Origin: Burkholderia pyrrocinia
Lineage (GTDB): Bacteria; Pseudomonadota; Gammaproteobacteria; Burkholderiales; Burkholderiaceae
Reading direction: 5' to 3'
NCBI RefSeq assembly: GCF_018417535.1
Contig: NZ_CP070978.1
Location: 930,001-994,000, forward strand
DNA: 64,000 nucleotides
The notes under the pieces were generated by a model. That model had not been told where the DNA came from and searched no databases. It saw only the letters and a list, made by a program, of their open reading frames with translations. Shown one piece after another: positions 52,899 to 62,678 of the stretch (the first letter of the stretch is position 1; each line of letters starts with the position of its first letter). A program made the translations under genes and the position numbers.

Positions 52899-53555
52899 GT
52901 GAAAAAGACTCCTGGCACGGCACCGGTTCAGGCACGCAGCCGCGGCATCAGAGAAACACCCGCGGTACGTCAGCAATCGATCATCGACGCGACGATGCGC
53001 TGTATCGCGCGCTACAGCTATTCCGAGACCACGATCGACCGCATCTGCGCGGAAGCGAAGGTATCGCGCGGGCTGATCAATCATCATTTCCAGTCGAAAG
53101 ACGAACTGATGGCGCAGACCTACAAGCGGCTCGCGACCGACCTGCTCGACGTGTCGCGCGCGGCCGCCGCGAACGCGACAGGCCCCGAGGAAAAGCTCGA
53201 TGCGATCATCAAGGTGTGTTTCGCCGCGCCGGTGTTCGCGCCGAAGAACGTGAAGGTATGGCTCGGCTTCTGGAGCGTCGCGCACAGCGACCCGGTGATC
53301 CGCAAGGCGCACAAGGAGTTGTACAGCGGCTACCGGCAAGCGTTGAAGAAGCTGTTCGACCAGATCGCGGAAGTGCGCGGCAGCACCGTCGACAGCGATC
53401 TCGCCGCACTGACGCTGACGGCCGTGATCGACGGCTTCTGGCTGGAGCTGGCGCGCGACCCGACGTCGTTCACCGCGGAAGACGCGCTGACGAGCTGCCT
53501 GCGCGTCGTCGATACGTTCCTCCCGCCGCCGAAGACGGCCCGCAAGCGGGCATAA
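52899..53555 (+). CDS. TetR family repressor of the arginine locus
   Basis: The 218-residue protein has the TetR helix-turn-helix (SIIDATMRCIARYSYSETTI, DRICAEAKVSRGLINHHF, QSKDELMAQTYKRL), close to the BetI branch, and a C-terminal ligand domain. It starts with GTG after an AAGG site. It is divergent from the arginine importer/aruH operon, with a perfect palindrome over that operon's promoter, so it very likely represses it; the inducer may be arginine, 2-ketoarginine or a later product. Confidence 0.9.
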   Translation: MKKTPGTAPVQARSRGIRETPAVRQQSIIDATMRCIARYSYSETTIDRICAEAKVSRGLINHHFQSKDELMAQTYKRLATDLLDVSRAAAANATGPEEKLDAIIKVCFAAPVFAPKNVKVWLGFWSVAHSDPVIRKAHKELYSGYRQALKKLFDQIAEVRGSTVDSDLAALTLTAVIDGFWLELARDPTSFTAEDALTSCLRVVDTFLPPPKTARKRA

Positions 53556-53633
53556 CGGGCATAACGCGCGCAAGCGCCGCCGGGCAACCGGCGGCAGGAA
53601 CGACGGCCTCGCACCGCGAGGCCGTTCGCGCTT

Positions 53634-55235
53634 TCAGGCCGCGCGGATCTCGATCAGGTACGGCGCGTCGTGGGCAGCCGCTTCGCTCAGCGCACCGGCC
53701 AGCGATGTCCCCTCTTCGACCCGCTGCGCGCCCCATCCGTACGCGCGCGCGATCGCGACGAAATCCGGCGTGTGCAGATCCACGCCGACCGGCTCGACGC
53801 CGCCGTCGACCATCGCGCGCTTGATCTCCCCGTACCCGCCGTTGTTCAGCAGCACGACGATCACGCGCGCGCGATGCTCCACCGCGGTGCCGAGCTCCGC
53901 GAGCGTGTACTGGAACCCGCCGTCGCCGGCCACGCAGACGACCGGACGCGACGCGTCGCCGATGCTCGCGCCCACGGCGGCCGGCAGCCCGTAGCCGAGC
54001 GAGCCGAATCCCACCGACGCGTTGAACCAGCTGCGCGGGCGCGGCGCCGCGAAACCGACGTTGCCCGCGTAGACGATGCGCGTCGAATCGCCGACGATCG
54101 CCGCATCGGGCAACGCGTCGCGCACGCTGTCGAGCAGCGCGAGGTCGCGCCGCATCTCGTCGTTCAGTTCCTGCTGCGCCGCCGCGCGGCACCTCGCCGC
54201 GCGTTCGATGCCGTCGCCGTCCGTGCGCGCGGGCGCATCGGCCGGCCAGATGCGCCGGAGTGCGCGCACGGTTTCGCCGACGTCGCCGAGCAGCGGCAGC
54301 GCGGGCACCGCGTTGCGGCACAACTGCTGCGGATCGATGTCGATCCGCACAAGCGGCGCGGGCATCGCGAAGCTGCGCGTCGCGTACAGATCGTAGTCGG
54401 TCGGCCCCAACTCGGTGCCGAGCGCAACGATCAGGTCGCTGTCGCGCATCAGCGCGCGCACCGCGTCGCTCGACGCCGACCACGCGATGCCGAGCGGATG
54501 CGCGGGCGGCAGCACACCGCGCCCGTTGATCGTCATCACGACCGGCGCGTCGAGCGTTTCCGCGAGCCAGCGCACGTCGTCGGCCGCGTCGAGCGCGCCG
54601 CCGCCCGCGAGGATCAGCGGCGCGCGCGCGGCAACCGCCTTCGCGCGGAATGCGTCGATGCCGTGGGCCGACGCGGGGCCCGGCGCGATGCGCGGCGGCG
54701 CGGCCGGCACGGGCGGCAATGCAGCGGCCGGCGCCGCGAGCACGTCGAGGGGAATCTGGATATGCACGGGGCGCGGGCGGCCGCCCGAAAACACCGCGAA
54801 TGCGCGCGCGATCGCCTGCGGCAGCGCGTCGGCGCGCGGCACCGTGTAGCTGAACGTGGCGACGTTTTCCGCGAATGCATGCTGGTCCGGCAATTCGTGC
54901 AGATGGCCGTTGCCCGAACCGATGTCGCCGGACGCGTTGACGCTCGAGATGACCAGCATCGGAATCGAATCCGCATAGGCCTGCGCCATCGACGTCGCGA
55001 TGTTGGTCATGCCGGGCCCGGTGATCACGAAACACACGCCGGGCTTGCCGGTCGCGCGCGCATAGCCGTCCGCCATGAAGCCGAGGCCCTGCTCGTGGCG
55101 CGCGCTCACGTGACGCAGCGCGCTGCCGGCCAGGCCGCGGTACAGCTCGATCGTATGCACGCCGGGAATGCCGAACACCGTATCGACGCCGTAGGCGGCG
55201 AGCAGGTCGACGAGGTACATGCCTACTGTTTTCAT
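53634..55235 (-). CDS. aruI: 2-ketoarginine (5-guanidino-2-oxopentanoate) decarboxylase, AruI-like ThDP enzyme
   Basis: The 533-residue thiamine-diphosphate enzyme belongs to the acetolactate synthase-like family that includes AruI. It has the catalytic Glu in SARHEQGLGFMADGYARATG, the central domain and the cofactor site GDGGFQYTLAELGTAVEHR ... LLNNGGYGEI. AruI decarboxylates 2-ketoarginine to 4-guanidinobutyraldehyde. The presence of AruH and an arginine importer within 6 kb supports this over an acetolactate synthase, and no small subunit gene is nearby. It lies downstream of a MarC-like gene (52-base gap) and convergent with the TetR gene. Confidence 0.84.
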   Translation of the reverse strand: MKTVGMYLVDLLAAYGVDTVFGIPGVHTIELYRGLAGSALRHVSARHEQGLGFMADGYARATGKPGVCFVITGPGMTNIATSMAQAYADSIPMLVISSVNASGDIGSGNGHLHELPDQHAFAENVATFSYTVPRADALPQAIARAFAVFSGGRPRPVHIQIPLDVLAAPAAALPPVPAAPPRIAPGPASAHGIDAFRAKAVAARAPLILAGGGALDAADDVRWLAETLDAPVVMTINGRGVLPPAHPLGIAWSASSDAVRALMRDSDLIVALGTELGPTDYDLYATRSFAMPAPLVRIDIDPQQLCRNAVPALPLLGDVGETVRALRRIWPADAPARTDGDGIERAARCRAAAQQELNDEMRRDLALLDSVRDALPDAAIVGDSTRIVYAGNVGFAAPRPRSWFNASVGFGSLGYGLPAAVGASIGDASRPVVCVAGDGGFQYTLAELGTAVEHRARVIVVLLNNGGYGEIKRAMVDGGVEPVGVDLHTPDFVAIARAYGWGAQRVEEGTSLAGALSEAAAHDAPYLIEIRAA

Positions 55236-55287
55236 AAGGGTTCCATGGTTCAGGACAGGTTTCAGGATCGTACGCCGGCCGCTGCCG

Positions 55288-55926
55288 TCAATGCGCGAGC
55301 CCCGGCAACAGTTCGCGGACACCCTGCGCGAGCATCTGGAACGCGATCGCGGTCAGCACGATGCCGGACAAGCGCTCGACCAGCGTCCGACCGATCTCGC
55401 CGAGCCGGCGGCACCACGACGCCGAGCACGCATACGTGAGCCCGATCACGCAGGCATGCAGCACGCAGGCGGCGCTCAATGCCAGCAGGTCGGCCGGCGT
55501 ATGGAAGCGCGTCGCGGTCGTGATCACGAGCGACATCACCGCGCTGCCGATCGACAGCGGGAAGATCAGCGGCACCGCGATGTAGTTGCGCCATTGCGCA
55601 TACTCGAGCCGCGTGTCGCCGCCGCTGCGCTCGTCGTTCGCCGTCCCGCGCATCATCGGGATCGACCACAGGCACAGCACGAGGCCGCCCGTCAGCGTCA
55701 ATGCGCCGAGCGTCAGGCCGAGCATGCGCAGCAGGAACTGCCCGCCCCATACCGCGCCGACCATCAGCGTCGCGATCCACGCGAACAGCCTGAACGCGAT
55801 CTGCCGCTGCGTTGTGTCCGGGAAATGCCCGGTGACCGCCGCGTACATCGGGATCGCGACGGGCGGACAGAACAGCGTCAGCAGGCCCGTCAGGAACAGC
55901 AGCACGTCGCTCGACGTCAGGGTCAT
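55288..55926 (-). CDS. MarC family integral membrane protein
   Basis: The 212-residue protein has about six membrane helices and the MarC/NAAT pattern LFLTGLLTLFCPPVAIPMYAAVTGHFP near the N terminus, RQIAFRLFAWIATLMVG, and YIAVPLIFPLSIGSAVMS. Functions in this family are unclear; some relatives transport neutral amino acids. ATG at 55926 is preferred to a GTG nine bases upstream. It is in line with etfA upstream (64 bases) and aruI downstream, so co-transcription is possible. Confidence 0.85.
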   Translation of the reverse strand: MTLTSSDVLLFLTGLLTLFCPPVAIPMYAAVTGHFPDTTQRQIAFRLFAWIATLMVGAVWGGQFLLRMLGLTLGALTLTGGLVLCLWSIPMMRGTANDERSGGDTRLEYAQWRNYIAVPLIFPLSIGSAVMSLVITTATRFHTPADLLALSAACVLHACVIGLTYACSASWCRRLGEIGRTLVERLSGIVLTAIAFQMLAQGVRELLPGLAH

Positions 55927-55990
55927 CGTTCGCACTCGGATGCGGTCGGGTGGATGAGAGGCGCAATGGCATCGCGATTGCGGTTCGCCG

Positions 55991-56965
55991 TCAGCCGAGT
56001 TCGGCGTGGAGTTCGGGGACCGTCGAGAACAGGTCGCCGACGAGGCCGTAGTCGGCCACGCTGAAGATCGGCGCTTCCGGATCCTTGTTGATCGCGACGA
56101 TCACCTTCGAATCCTTCATGCCGGCGAGATGCTGGATCGCACCCGAGATGCCGACCGCGATGTAAAGCTGCGGCGCGACGATCTTGCCGGTCTGGCCGAC
56201 CTGGTAATCGTTCGGCACGTAGCCGGCGTCGACTGCCGCGCGCGATGCGCCCAGTGCGGCCGACAGCTTGTCGGCCAGCGGCTCCAGCACCTTCGTATAG
56301 TTCTCGCCGCTGCCCAGACCGCGGCCGCCCGACACGATGATGTTCGCGCTGGTGAGTTCCGGACGGTCCAGCTTCGTCACTTCACGGCTCACGAACCGCG
56401 ACACGCCGGCATCGGCCGCTGCTTCGATCTTCTCGATCGCTGCGCTGCCGCCTTCGGCCGCAACCGGATCGAAACCCGTCGCACGCACCGTGACGACCTT
56501 GACCGGGTCGCTCGACTGCACCGTCGCGATTGCGTTGCCGGCGTAGATCGGGCGCTCGAACGTATCAGCCGAAACAACCGCCGTGATCTCGGAGATCTGT
56601 GCGACATCCAGCTTCGCGGCGATACGCGGCGCGATGTTCTTGCCGTAGGCCGTCGCCGGCGCGAGGATGTGCGAGTAATCCTTCGCGATGTTCATTACCG
56701 TCGCTTCGATGTTCTCGGCCAGGCCTTCGGCCAGTTGCGGCGCGTCGGCCAGCAGCACCTTCGCAACACCCGCGATCTTTGCTGCTGTGTCTGCAGCCGC
56801 TTGCGCGTTGTGGCCCGCGATCAGCACGTGAATGTCACCACCGACGAACTTGCCAATCTCGGCCGCCGCTGCAATCGTGTTCAGCGTCGCCGCCTTGATC
56901 GACGCGTTGCCCCCCAAGGGGGCTTCCTTCGGGGCGTCGTACTCTGCAATTACCAGAATCGTCAT
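55991..56965 (-). CDS. etfA: electron transfer flavoprotein alpha subunit
   Basis: EtfA holds FAD and passes electrons from acyl-CoA dehydrogenases to ETF:quinone oxidoreductase. The 324-residue protein has the EtfA C-terminal FAD signature: [63 protein letters not shown]. It is 16 bases after etfB. A partial acyl-CoA dehydrogenase gene lies at the window end. Confidence 0.97.
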   Translation of the reverse strand: MTILVIAEYDAPKEAPLGGNASIKAATLNTIAAAAEIGKFVGGDIHVLIAGHNAQAAADTAAKIAGVAKVLLADAPQLAEGLAENIEATVMNIAKDYSHILAPATAYGKNIAPRIAAKLDVAQISEITAVVSADTFERPIYAGNAIATVQSSDPVKVVTVRATGFDPVAAEGGSAAIEKIEAAADAGVSRFVSREVTKLDRPELTSANIIVSGGRGLGSGENYTKVLEPLADKLSAALGASRAAVDAGYVPNDYQVGQTGKIVAPQLYIAVGISGAIQHLAGMKDSKVIVAINKDPEAPIFSVADYGLVGDLFSTVPELHAELG

Positions 56966-56981
56966 TTCTTTGCGCTCCCTC

Positions 56982-57737
56982 TTACAGCACCTTGGCTTCG
57001 GTCTTCAGCCTCTCGACCAGCGTCTTCACGTCCGGCACCTTCACGCCGGCTGCGCGCTTCGGCGGCTCGACCACCTTCAGCGTCTTCAGACGCGGCGTCA
57101 CATCCACGCCCAGGTCTTCCGGCTTCACGATTTCCAGCGGCTTCTTCTTCGCCTTCATGATGTTCGGCAGCGTCACGTAGCGCGGCTCGTTCAGGCGCAG
57201 GTCCGTGGTGACCGCGGCAGGCAGTTGAAGCGACAGCGTTTCCGCGCCGCCGTCGACTTCGCGCGCAACCGTCGCGCGGCCGTCGGCGATCACCACCTTC
57301 GACGCGAACGTCGCTTGCGGCAGGCCTGCCAGCGCGGCCAGCATCTGGCCCGTCTGGTTCGAATCGTCGTCGATCGCCTGCTTGCCGAGGATCACGAGCG
57401 AAGGCTGCTCCCGGTCGACCAGCGCCTTCAGGATCTTCGCGACGGCCAGCGGCTCGACGCTGTCGTTCGACTCGACGAGGATTGCTCGATCCGCGCCGAT
57501 CGCCAACGTCGTGCGCAGCGTTTCCTGCGCCTGCGTGACGCCCACCGACACGGCGATCACTTCGGTCGCGACGCCCGCTTCCTTCAGGCGCACGGCTTCC
57601 TCAACGGCGATTTCGTCGAACGGGTTCATCGACATCTTCACGTTCGCGATGTCGACACCCGTGTTGTCCGACTTCACGCGGACCTTCACGTTGTAATCGA
57701 CCACCCGCTTCACTGCCACCAGTACCTTGATGCTCAT
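56982..57737 (-). CDS. etfB: electron transfer flavoprotein beta subunit
   Basis: The 251-residue protein shows EtfB features: the N-terminal [39 protein letters not shown]-binding [30 protein letters not shown] and the recognition-loop [23 protein letters not shown]. It pairs with EtfA to link dehydrogenases to the respiratory chain. Confidence 0.97.
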   Translation of the reverse strand: MSIKVLVAVKRVVDYNVKVRVKSDNTGVDIANVKMSMNPFDEIAVEEAVRLKEAGVATEVIAVSVGVTQAQETLRTTLAIGADRAILVESNDSVEPLAVAKILKALVDREQPSLVILGKQAIDDDSNQTGQMLAALAGLPQATFASKVVIADGRATVAREVDGGAETLSLQLPAAVTTDLRLNEPRYVTLPNIMKAKKKPLEIVKPEDLGVDVTPRLKTLKVVEPPKRAAGVKVPDVKTLVERLKTEAKVL

Positions 57738-57759
57738 TCATCCCCCGGAATCGAATCGT

Positions 57760-58488
57760 TCAGTCCTGCGCGGCTTCCTGCGGCGCACGTTCGCGTGGCC
57801 GCATGTCGCCGTCGAAATCGTCGAGCGTCGGAAACGCCATCGGCTCGAGCCGGTCGAGCTGCGCCAGGTAGGCGTCGTACCGTTCGAGCACGGCCGCGCG
57901 CTCGGCGTCGCCGATATACGGCACGTGATAGCCGACGAACGACGGCAGCACGTCGAAACCCGCATAGCCGAGCGTGCCGCGCAGCACGTGGCGCAGCATC
58001 AGGTCCATCTCGCCGTGCACGCCGTCCGCGCCGAACATGTAGTCGCGGCCGCCGCACGTATAGGCGAGCAGCGCGCGCTTGCCGCGCATCCCGCCGCGAT
58101 CGTAGAAGCGCGCGCCGCCGTATACCTTGCCCGACACGAGCACGCGGTCGACCCAGCCCTTCATGATCGCCGGCATCGAGCACCAGAACAGCGGGAAACT
58201 CAGGATCAGCAGATCGCACGCGACCAGCTTGTCGAGTTCGGCGGCGATGTCGGGCGCGATCGCGTGCGCGGCGACGTTTTCGCGCTGCTCCAGCGCATAG
58301 ACGAGATAGTCCGGATTCTTCCGCACGCCGAAATCGGCCGCGCTCGCGACCGGGTTCCACTGCATTGCGTACAGGTCGGACACCGTCACGGTATGCCCCT
58401 GCGCTTCGAGCGTGCTCACCGCGCGGTGCAGCATCGACGTCGTGAACGACTGCGGTTCGGGATGGGCGTGAACGATCAGGACTTTCAT
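57760..58488 (-). CDS. flavodoxin-fold NAD(P)H dehydrogenase (quinone) family protein
   Basis: The 242-residue protein starts KVLIVHAHPEPQSF, the flavin-binding start of the NQO1/MdaB group, with LILSFPLFWCSMPAIMKGWVDRVL and the flavin-contact ALLAYTCGGRDYMFG. It probably reduces quinones or an electrophile using NAD(P)H and FMN or FAD. It lies between the ABC importer genes and etfBA with short gaps (33 and 22 bases), so it may be part of that unit. Confidence 0.88.
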   Translation of the reverse strand: MKVLIVHAHPEPQSFTTSMLHRAVSTLEAQGHTVTVSDLYAMQWNPVASAADFGVRKNPDYLVYALEQRENVAAHAIAPDIAAELDKLVACDLLILSFPLFWCSMPAIMKGWVDRVLVSGKVYGGARFYDRGGMRGKRALLAYTCGGRDYMFGADGVHGEMDLMLRHVLRGTLGYAGFDVLPSFVGYHVPYIGDAERAAVLERYDAYLAQLDRLEPMAFPTLDDFDGDMRPRERAPQEAAQD

Positions 58489-58521
58489 GGTGCTTTTTTT
58501 CTCCGCAACATAACGTTGAAA

Positions 58522-59316
58522 TCAGACGGACCCGGCCGCGCGCCTGCGCAGCAGCGACAGGCCGATCGCGACACAGGTGGCGGCCAGCAACAGCGTGGAG
58601 ACCGACGCGATCGCCGGATCGACGTTCTCGCGCATCCCGTCCCACATGCGGCGCGGCAGCGTGTAGACGCCCCGGCTCGAAATGAACAGCGTGACGACCA
58701 GTTCGTCCCACGACAGGATGAACGCGAACACGGCCGCCGACAGCACGCCGGGCCGGATCGACGGCAGGATCACGTAGCGCAGCGTCTGCGACAGGTTCGC
58801 GCCGAGGCTGCGCGACGCCTGCTCGATCCGCAGGCCGACCGTCGCGAGCGATGCGGATACCGCGACGACCACGTAAGGCACCGACAGCACGACATGCGAC
58901 AGGATCACCGCCGGATAGCTGTCGAGCATCCCGAGCTCGCCCCACAGCCGGTAGAACGCGAGCGCCGACACGATCGGCGGCACGATCAGCGGAAACAGGA
59001 TCACGCCGCGCACGAGCTCGCCGCGCCGCGATGCGACCTTCCACAAGCCGATCGCACACAAGGTGCCGAGCGTCACCGAGAGCGCCGACGAAACGAGCGC
59101 GATCAGCCCGCTCTGCAGGAAGCTCGACACCCAGCCGTCGTCATCGAGCAGCACGCGGTAGTGCCGCAGCGACAGCGCGCCGTCCGGCATCGACAGGTAG
59201 TCGCTCGGCGTCAGCGACACGGGCACCGACACGAGCAGCGGCAGCATCAGGAACAGGATCGCGGCCCATGCGATGCAGATCACCAGCGCGCGTCCGGCCG
59301 TCAGTCTGGTCTTCAT
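58522..59316 (-). CDS. spermidine/putrescine-type ABC permease (PotC-like)
   Basis: The 264-residue inner-membrane protein has six helices and the EAA motif EQASRSLGANLSQTLRYVILPSIRPGVL. The pattern SWDELVVTLFISS is that of PotC-type permeases. It follows the PotB-like gene by 21 bases, making the second half of the channel. Confidence 0.93.
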   Translation of the reverse strand: MKTRLTAGRALVICIAWAAILFLMLPLLVSVPVSLTPSDYLSMPDGALSLRHYRVLLDDDGWVSSFLQSGLIALVSSALSVTLGTLCAIGLWKVASRRGELVRGVILFPLIVPPIVSALAFYRLWGELGMLDSYPAVILSHVVLSVPYVVVAVSASLATVGLRIEQASRSLGANLSQTLRYVILPSIRPGVLSAAVFAFILSWDELVVTLFISSRGVYTLPRRMWDGMRENVDPAIASVSTLLLAATCVAIGLSLLRRRAAGSV

Positions 59317-59337
59317 CTTCGATTCCTCCGGTCGGAT

Positions 59338-60213
59338 TCAGCGCGCGCCGAACAGCTCGCGCAGGTCGACGAAACGCGCGAGCAGCGCGAGCGCGGCCAG
59401 GATCGACGCGAGCAGCAGCGACGCGAGCGCCGCCCCGCTGCCCCAGTTCATGAGCTGCAGGATCTGCGTGCTGATGTATTCGGCGATCATCACCGTGCGG
59501 CCGCCGCCGAGAATCACCGGCGTCACGTAGAAGCCGAGCGAGAAGATGAACACGAGGATCGCCGCGCCGACGATGCCCGGCCGCGTCTGCGGGAAATACA
59601 CCTTGCGGAACGTGACGAGCGCGCCCGCGCCGAGCCCCTGCGACGCGCGCGCGAGCTGCGGGTCGATGCCTTTCATGTTCGCGTATAGCGGCAGCACCGC
59701 ATACGGGATCATGAAGTGGATCATCCCGATCACGACGCCGATCTCGTTGCGCATCAGCGGCAGCGGCGCGTCGATCAGCCCGATGCGCATCAGCAGCGTG
59801 TTGACGAGCCCCTGCTCGCCGAGCAGGAACAGCCACGAGAACGCGCGCACCAGCACCGACGCCCAGAACGGCACGAGCAGCCCGAACATCAGCGCCATCC
59901 GCTGGCGCGGCCCGACGTGCGCCATCGCATACGCGATCGCGTAGCCGAGCGCGACCGAGCACACGGTCGTGACCGCGCACACGCGCAGCGTCGTCCACAG
60001 CACGCGGTGCACGCCGTGGTTTTCCAGCAGCCGCGCGTAGTTGTGCAGGCCGGGTTCCGGTACCGCGAAGCCGAGCCACAGCACGCGCACGAGCGGATAC
60101 ACGTACAGCACGATCAGCACCGCGAGCAGCGGCACGACGAGCAGCCAGTAGCGGTCGGCTTTCGCGCGGCCGAGCGGGGCGGCGCCCGCGACAGGGGAAG
60201 ACAGGGTATTCAT
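59338..60213 (-). CDS. spermidine/putrescine-type ABC permease (PotB-like)
   Basis: The 291-residue protein has six membrane helices, an N-terminal signal-anchor (YWLLVVPLLAVLIVLYVYPLVRVL) and the ATPase-contact motif ARASQGLGAGALVTFRKVYFPQTRPGIVG. It forms a heteromer with the PotC-like permease. Confidence 0.93.
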   Translation of the reverse strand: MNTLSSPVAGAAPLGRAKADRYWLLVVPLLAVLIVLYVYPLVRVLWLGFAVPEPGLHNYARLLENHGVHRVLWTTLRVCAVTTVCSVALGYAIAYAMAHVGPRQRMALMFGLLVPFWASVLVRAFSWLFLLGEQGLVNTLLMRIGLIDAPLPLMRNEIGVVIGMIHFMIPYAVLPLYANMKGIDPQLARASQGLGAGALVTFRKVYFPQTRPGIVGAAILVFIFSLGFYVTPVILGGGRTVMIAEYISTQILQLMNWGSGAALASLLLASILAALALLARFVDLRELFGAR

Positions 60214-60238
60214 CGCGTCACGCTCACGAGGCCGCGGC

Positions 60239-61348
60239 TTAGGACGACATCAGGTCGGTGTACTGCGCGAGCGTCGCTTCGTAATGCTGCGCCCACCACT
60301 CGGGATTCACCTTGCACTGCTTCGCCCAGTTCTCGGGCGTGCCGGGATTGTCCGCGCGCAGCGCCTGCGGCACGGCGGCCGTCGCGGCCGGCGTCACCGG
60401 CCCGTTGCCGAGCAGCGACAGCAGGCGCACCTGCGGCTCGACGCCCTGCACGAACTTGATGAACTGCCAGACGGCGTCGCCCGACGGATTGTTCTTCGGC
60501 ACGCCCCACACGTCGCACGACGCGAGCCCCTGCTCCCACGTATAGCGGAACCGCCCGCTGCTTTCGCGCTGCAGCACGTTCGCGCGCGTATGCCAGATAC
60601 ACGCCATGCTGACTTCGCCGTTGCGCAGCAGTTGCAGGCTGTCCGCACCGGAATCCCACAGCAGCAGGTTCGAGCGCAGTTCCTTGAGCTTCTTCAGCGC
60701 GCGCGGCACGTCGATCGGGTAGACCTTGTCCTTGTCGACGCCGTCGGCCATCAGCGCGGCCTCGAGCGCGCCGCCCATCCACTTCCACAGCCCGCGCTTG
60801 CCCGGAAACTTGCCGACGTTCCAGAAATCGGCCCAGTTCCTCGGCGGATTCGCGCCGAACTTGCGCGCGTCGTAGACGAGCACGTAGCTCAGCAGGTACG
60901 ACGGCACGCCGAAATCCGATGCGAGCCCCGGCAACGCATTGCGGCCGACGACCGAATATTCGATCGGCCGCAGGAACCCCTGCTTGCCGAGCTTGATCGC
61001 CGCAAAGCCGTCGAGATCCATCACGTCCCAGATCACGTTCCTGTTCTCGACCATCGCCTTGATCTTGCCGTCCTCCGGCGACGAGTCGTAGCCCATCCTG
61101 ATCCCGCTCGCCTTCGTGAACGGGTCCATGTAAGCGGAGCGGAACGCGGAGCGCGCCTCGCCGCCCCACGCGCTGAGCACGATCTCCTTCGGATTCGCGG
61201 CCAGCGCATCCTTCGCGCCCGCCGCCAGTAGCGTCGGCGCGAGGCCGGCGGCCGCGCACAGCCGGAGGAAGTCGCGGCGGCGCTGCGATGTCGCGGTTTG
61301 AAGCTCGCGCGCTTGGTCGAGCAGGTCCTGCAGACAGCGGTTCGTCAT
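60239..61348 (-). CDS. spermidine/putrescine-type ABC substrate-binding protein, Tat-exported
   Basis: The 369-residue protein has a long N terminus with a twin-arginine-like signal (SQRRRDFLRLCAAAGLAPTLLAAGAKDALA), so it may be folded before export. The mature part has the PotD-like fold (EIVLSAWGGEARSAFRSAYMDPF, DVMDLDGFAAIKLGKQG). The ligand may be a polyamine or another organic solute; the divergent acyl-CoA genes suggest it could also be a carboxylate. GGAGGAG fixes the start at 61348. Confidence 0.88.
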   Translation of the reverse strand: MTNRCLQDLLDQARELQTATSQRRRDFLRLCAAAGLAPTLLAAGAKDALAANPKEIVLSAWGGEARSAFRSAYMDPFTKASGIRMGYDSSPEDGKIKAMVENRNVIWDVMDLDGFAAIKLGKQGFLRPIEYSVVGRNALPGLASDFGVPSYLLSYVLVYDARKFGANPPRNWADFWNVGKFPGKRGLWKWMGGALEAALMADGVDKDKVYPIDVPRALKKLKELRSNLLLWDSGADSLQLLRNGEVSMACIWHTRANVLQRESSGRFRYTWEQGLASCDVWGVPKNNPSGDAVWQFIKFVQGVEPQVRLLSLLGNGPVTPAATAAVPQALRADNPGTPENWAKQCKVNPEWWAQHYEATLAQYTDLMSS

Positions 61349-61463
61349 GGTGTCTCCTCCAGGCTGGACAGCGCCCGCACGCGTCTCGTCGTTTCCGGGC
61401 ACCGGTGAATCGGCCGGCGACGACGGCGCTCGCCGCGTCGCGCGGGATGCATCGTGCGCCGCG

Positions 61464-62630
61464 TCAGTCCGACGCGATCCGGCACGTGGCGTCGCGCTCC
61501 CACTGCACGAACACGTCCATGCCGGTGCGCGGCGACGCGAGCCCGCGCCATGCGGGCACGTCGGCGGTCACGCAGCCGAGCGCCGCGGTCTCGATCTCGA
61601 AGCGGTACGACGAACCGAAATAGCTCCAGTGGCGAATCCGGCCGGCCACTTCGTTGTGCGCGCCGCCGCACGATGCCGCCGACACGCCGACCTTCTCCGG
61701 CCGCAGCGCGAACAGCAGCGTGTCGTCCGGCCGCGCGCCGCACGCGGGCGCGACGAAACGCGCATCGCCGACGCGATAGTGCGTCGCCGCGGCATCGCCG
61801 CCGAGCGCGACACCTTCGATGAAGTTGCTCTTGCCGAGGAAATCGGCGACGAAGCGGTTGGCCGGTTGTTCGTACAGCCCGTCAGGCGTACCGATCTGTT
61901 CGAGCCGGCCGTCGCGCATGATCGCGATACGGTCCGACATCGACAGCGCTTCCTCCTGGTCGTGCGTGACGAACAGGAACGTCGCGCCGAGCCGCTCGTG
62001 CAGTGCCTTGAGTTCGACCTGCACCTCGCCGCGCAGCTTGCGGTCGAGCGCGCCGAGCGGCTCGTCGAGCAGTACGAGATCGGGATCGAACACCAGCGCG
62101 CGCGCGATCGCGACGCGCTGCTGCTGGCCGCCGGACAACTGGCGCGGCAAACGGCTCGCGAGATGGCCGAGCCGCACCAGATCGAGCGCGGCCTTCACGC
62201 GCTTCACCGCGTCGGGCCCCTTCTGCTTGCGCACCATCAGCGGATACGCGACGTTCTGCTCGACCGTCATGTGCGGAAACAGCGCATAACCCTGGAACAC
62301 CATCCCGAAATTGCGCTTCTCGGGCGGCAACGCGACGATGCTGCGGCCGCCGACGCGCAGGTCGCCGGTGCTCGGGTGCTCGAACCCCGCGACGATCGTC
62401 AGCAGCGTCGTCTTGCCGGAACCCGACGGCCCGAGGATCGTCAGGAATTCGCCGTGCGGAATGTCGAGCGTCGTTTCCCGCAGCGCATGCACGCTGCCGT
62501 AGCGCTTCGACACGCGGTCGATCTGCAGGCCCGCGCCGCTCGCCGTGCGCCCCGCCGGTTCCGCACGAACCGCATGCGCACCGGGCCTGCCCTCCTCCAC
62601 ACCTGCCGACGTCTCCATCACCGCGCTCAT
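61464..62630 (-). CDS. spermidine/putrescine-type ABC ATP-binding protein (PotA-like)
   Basis: The 388-residue ATPase has Walker A GPSGSGKTT, signature [15 protein letters not shown], Walker B LVLLDEPLGALD and the D-loop/H-loop FVTHDQEEAL. The C-terminal third (from about residue 285) is the regulatory TOBE domain of PotA/MalK-type ATPases. It heads the importer operon and is divergent from the enoyl-CoA hydratase gene. Confidence 0.94.
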   Translation of the reverse strand: MSAVMETSAGVEEGRPGAHAVRAEPAGRTASGAGLQIDRVSKRYGSVHALRETTLDIPHGEFLTILGPSGSGKTTLLTIVAGFEHPSTGDLRVGGRSIVALPPEKRNFGMVFQGYALFPHMTVEQNVAYPLMVRKQKGPDAVKRVKAALDLVRLGHLASRLPRQLSGGQQQRVAIARALVFDPDLVLLDEPLGALDRKLRGEVQVELKALHERLGATFLFVTHDQEEALSMSDRIAIMRDGRLEQIGTPDGLYEQPANRFVADFLGKSNFIEGVALGGDAAATHYRVGDARFVAPACGARPDDTLLFALRPEKVGVSAASCGGAHNEVAGRIRHWSYFGSSYRFEIETAALGCVTADVPAWRGLASPRTGMDVFVQWERDATCRIASD

Positions 62631-62656
62631 CGTGTGTCTCCTGTCGACTCACAATT

Positions 62657-62678
62657 GGGTTGAACGTTCATTTAACAG
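62657..62678. promoter_or_regulatory. second operator-like element resembling the TetR operator
   Basis: GTTGAAC, four bases, then ATTTAACAG matches the 52757-52778 inverted repeat at 15 of 22 positions, including the whole left GTTGAAC arm. It overlaps the -35 and spacer of the plus-strand promoter, and also contains the perfect 10-bp palindrome TGAACGTTCA. Confidence 0.45.

Noticed and set aside
53634..55235. Acetolactate synthase large subunit
   Set aside because: The family resemblance is real, but there is no small subunit gene, and an AruH-like gene and arginine importer nearby favour AruI.
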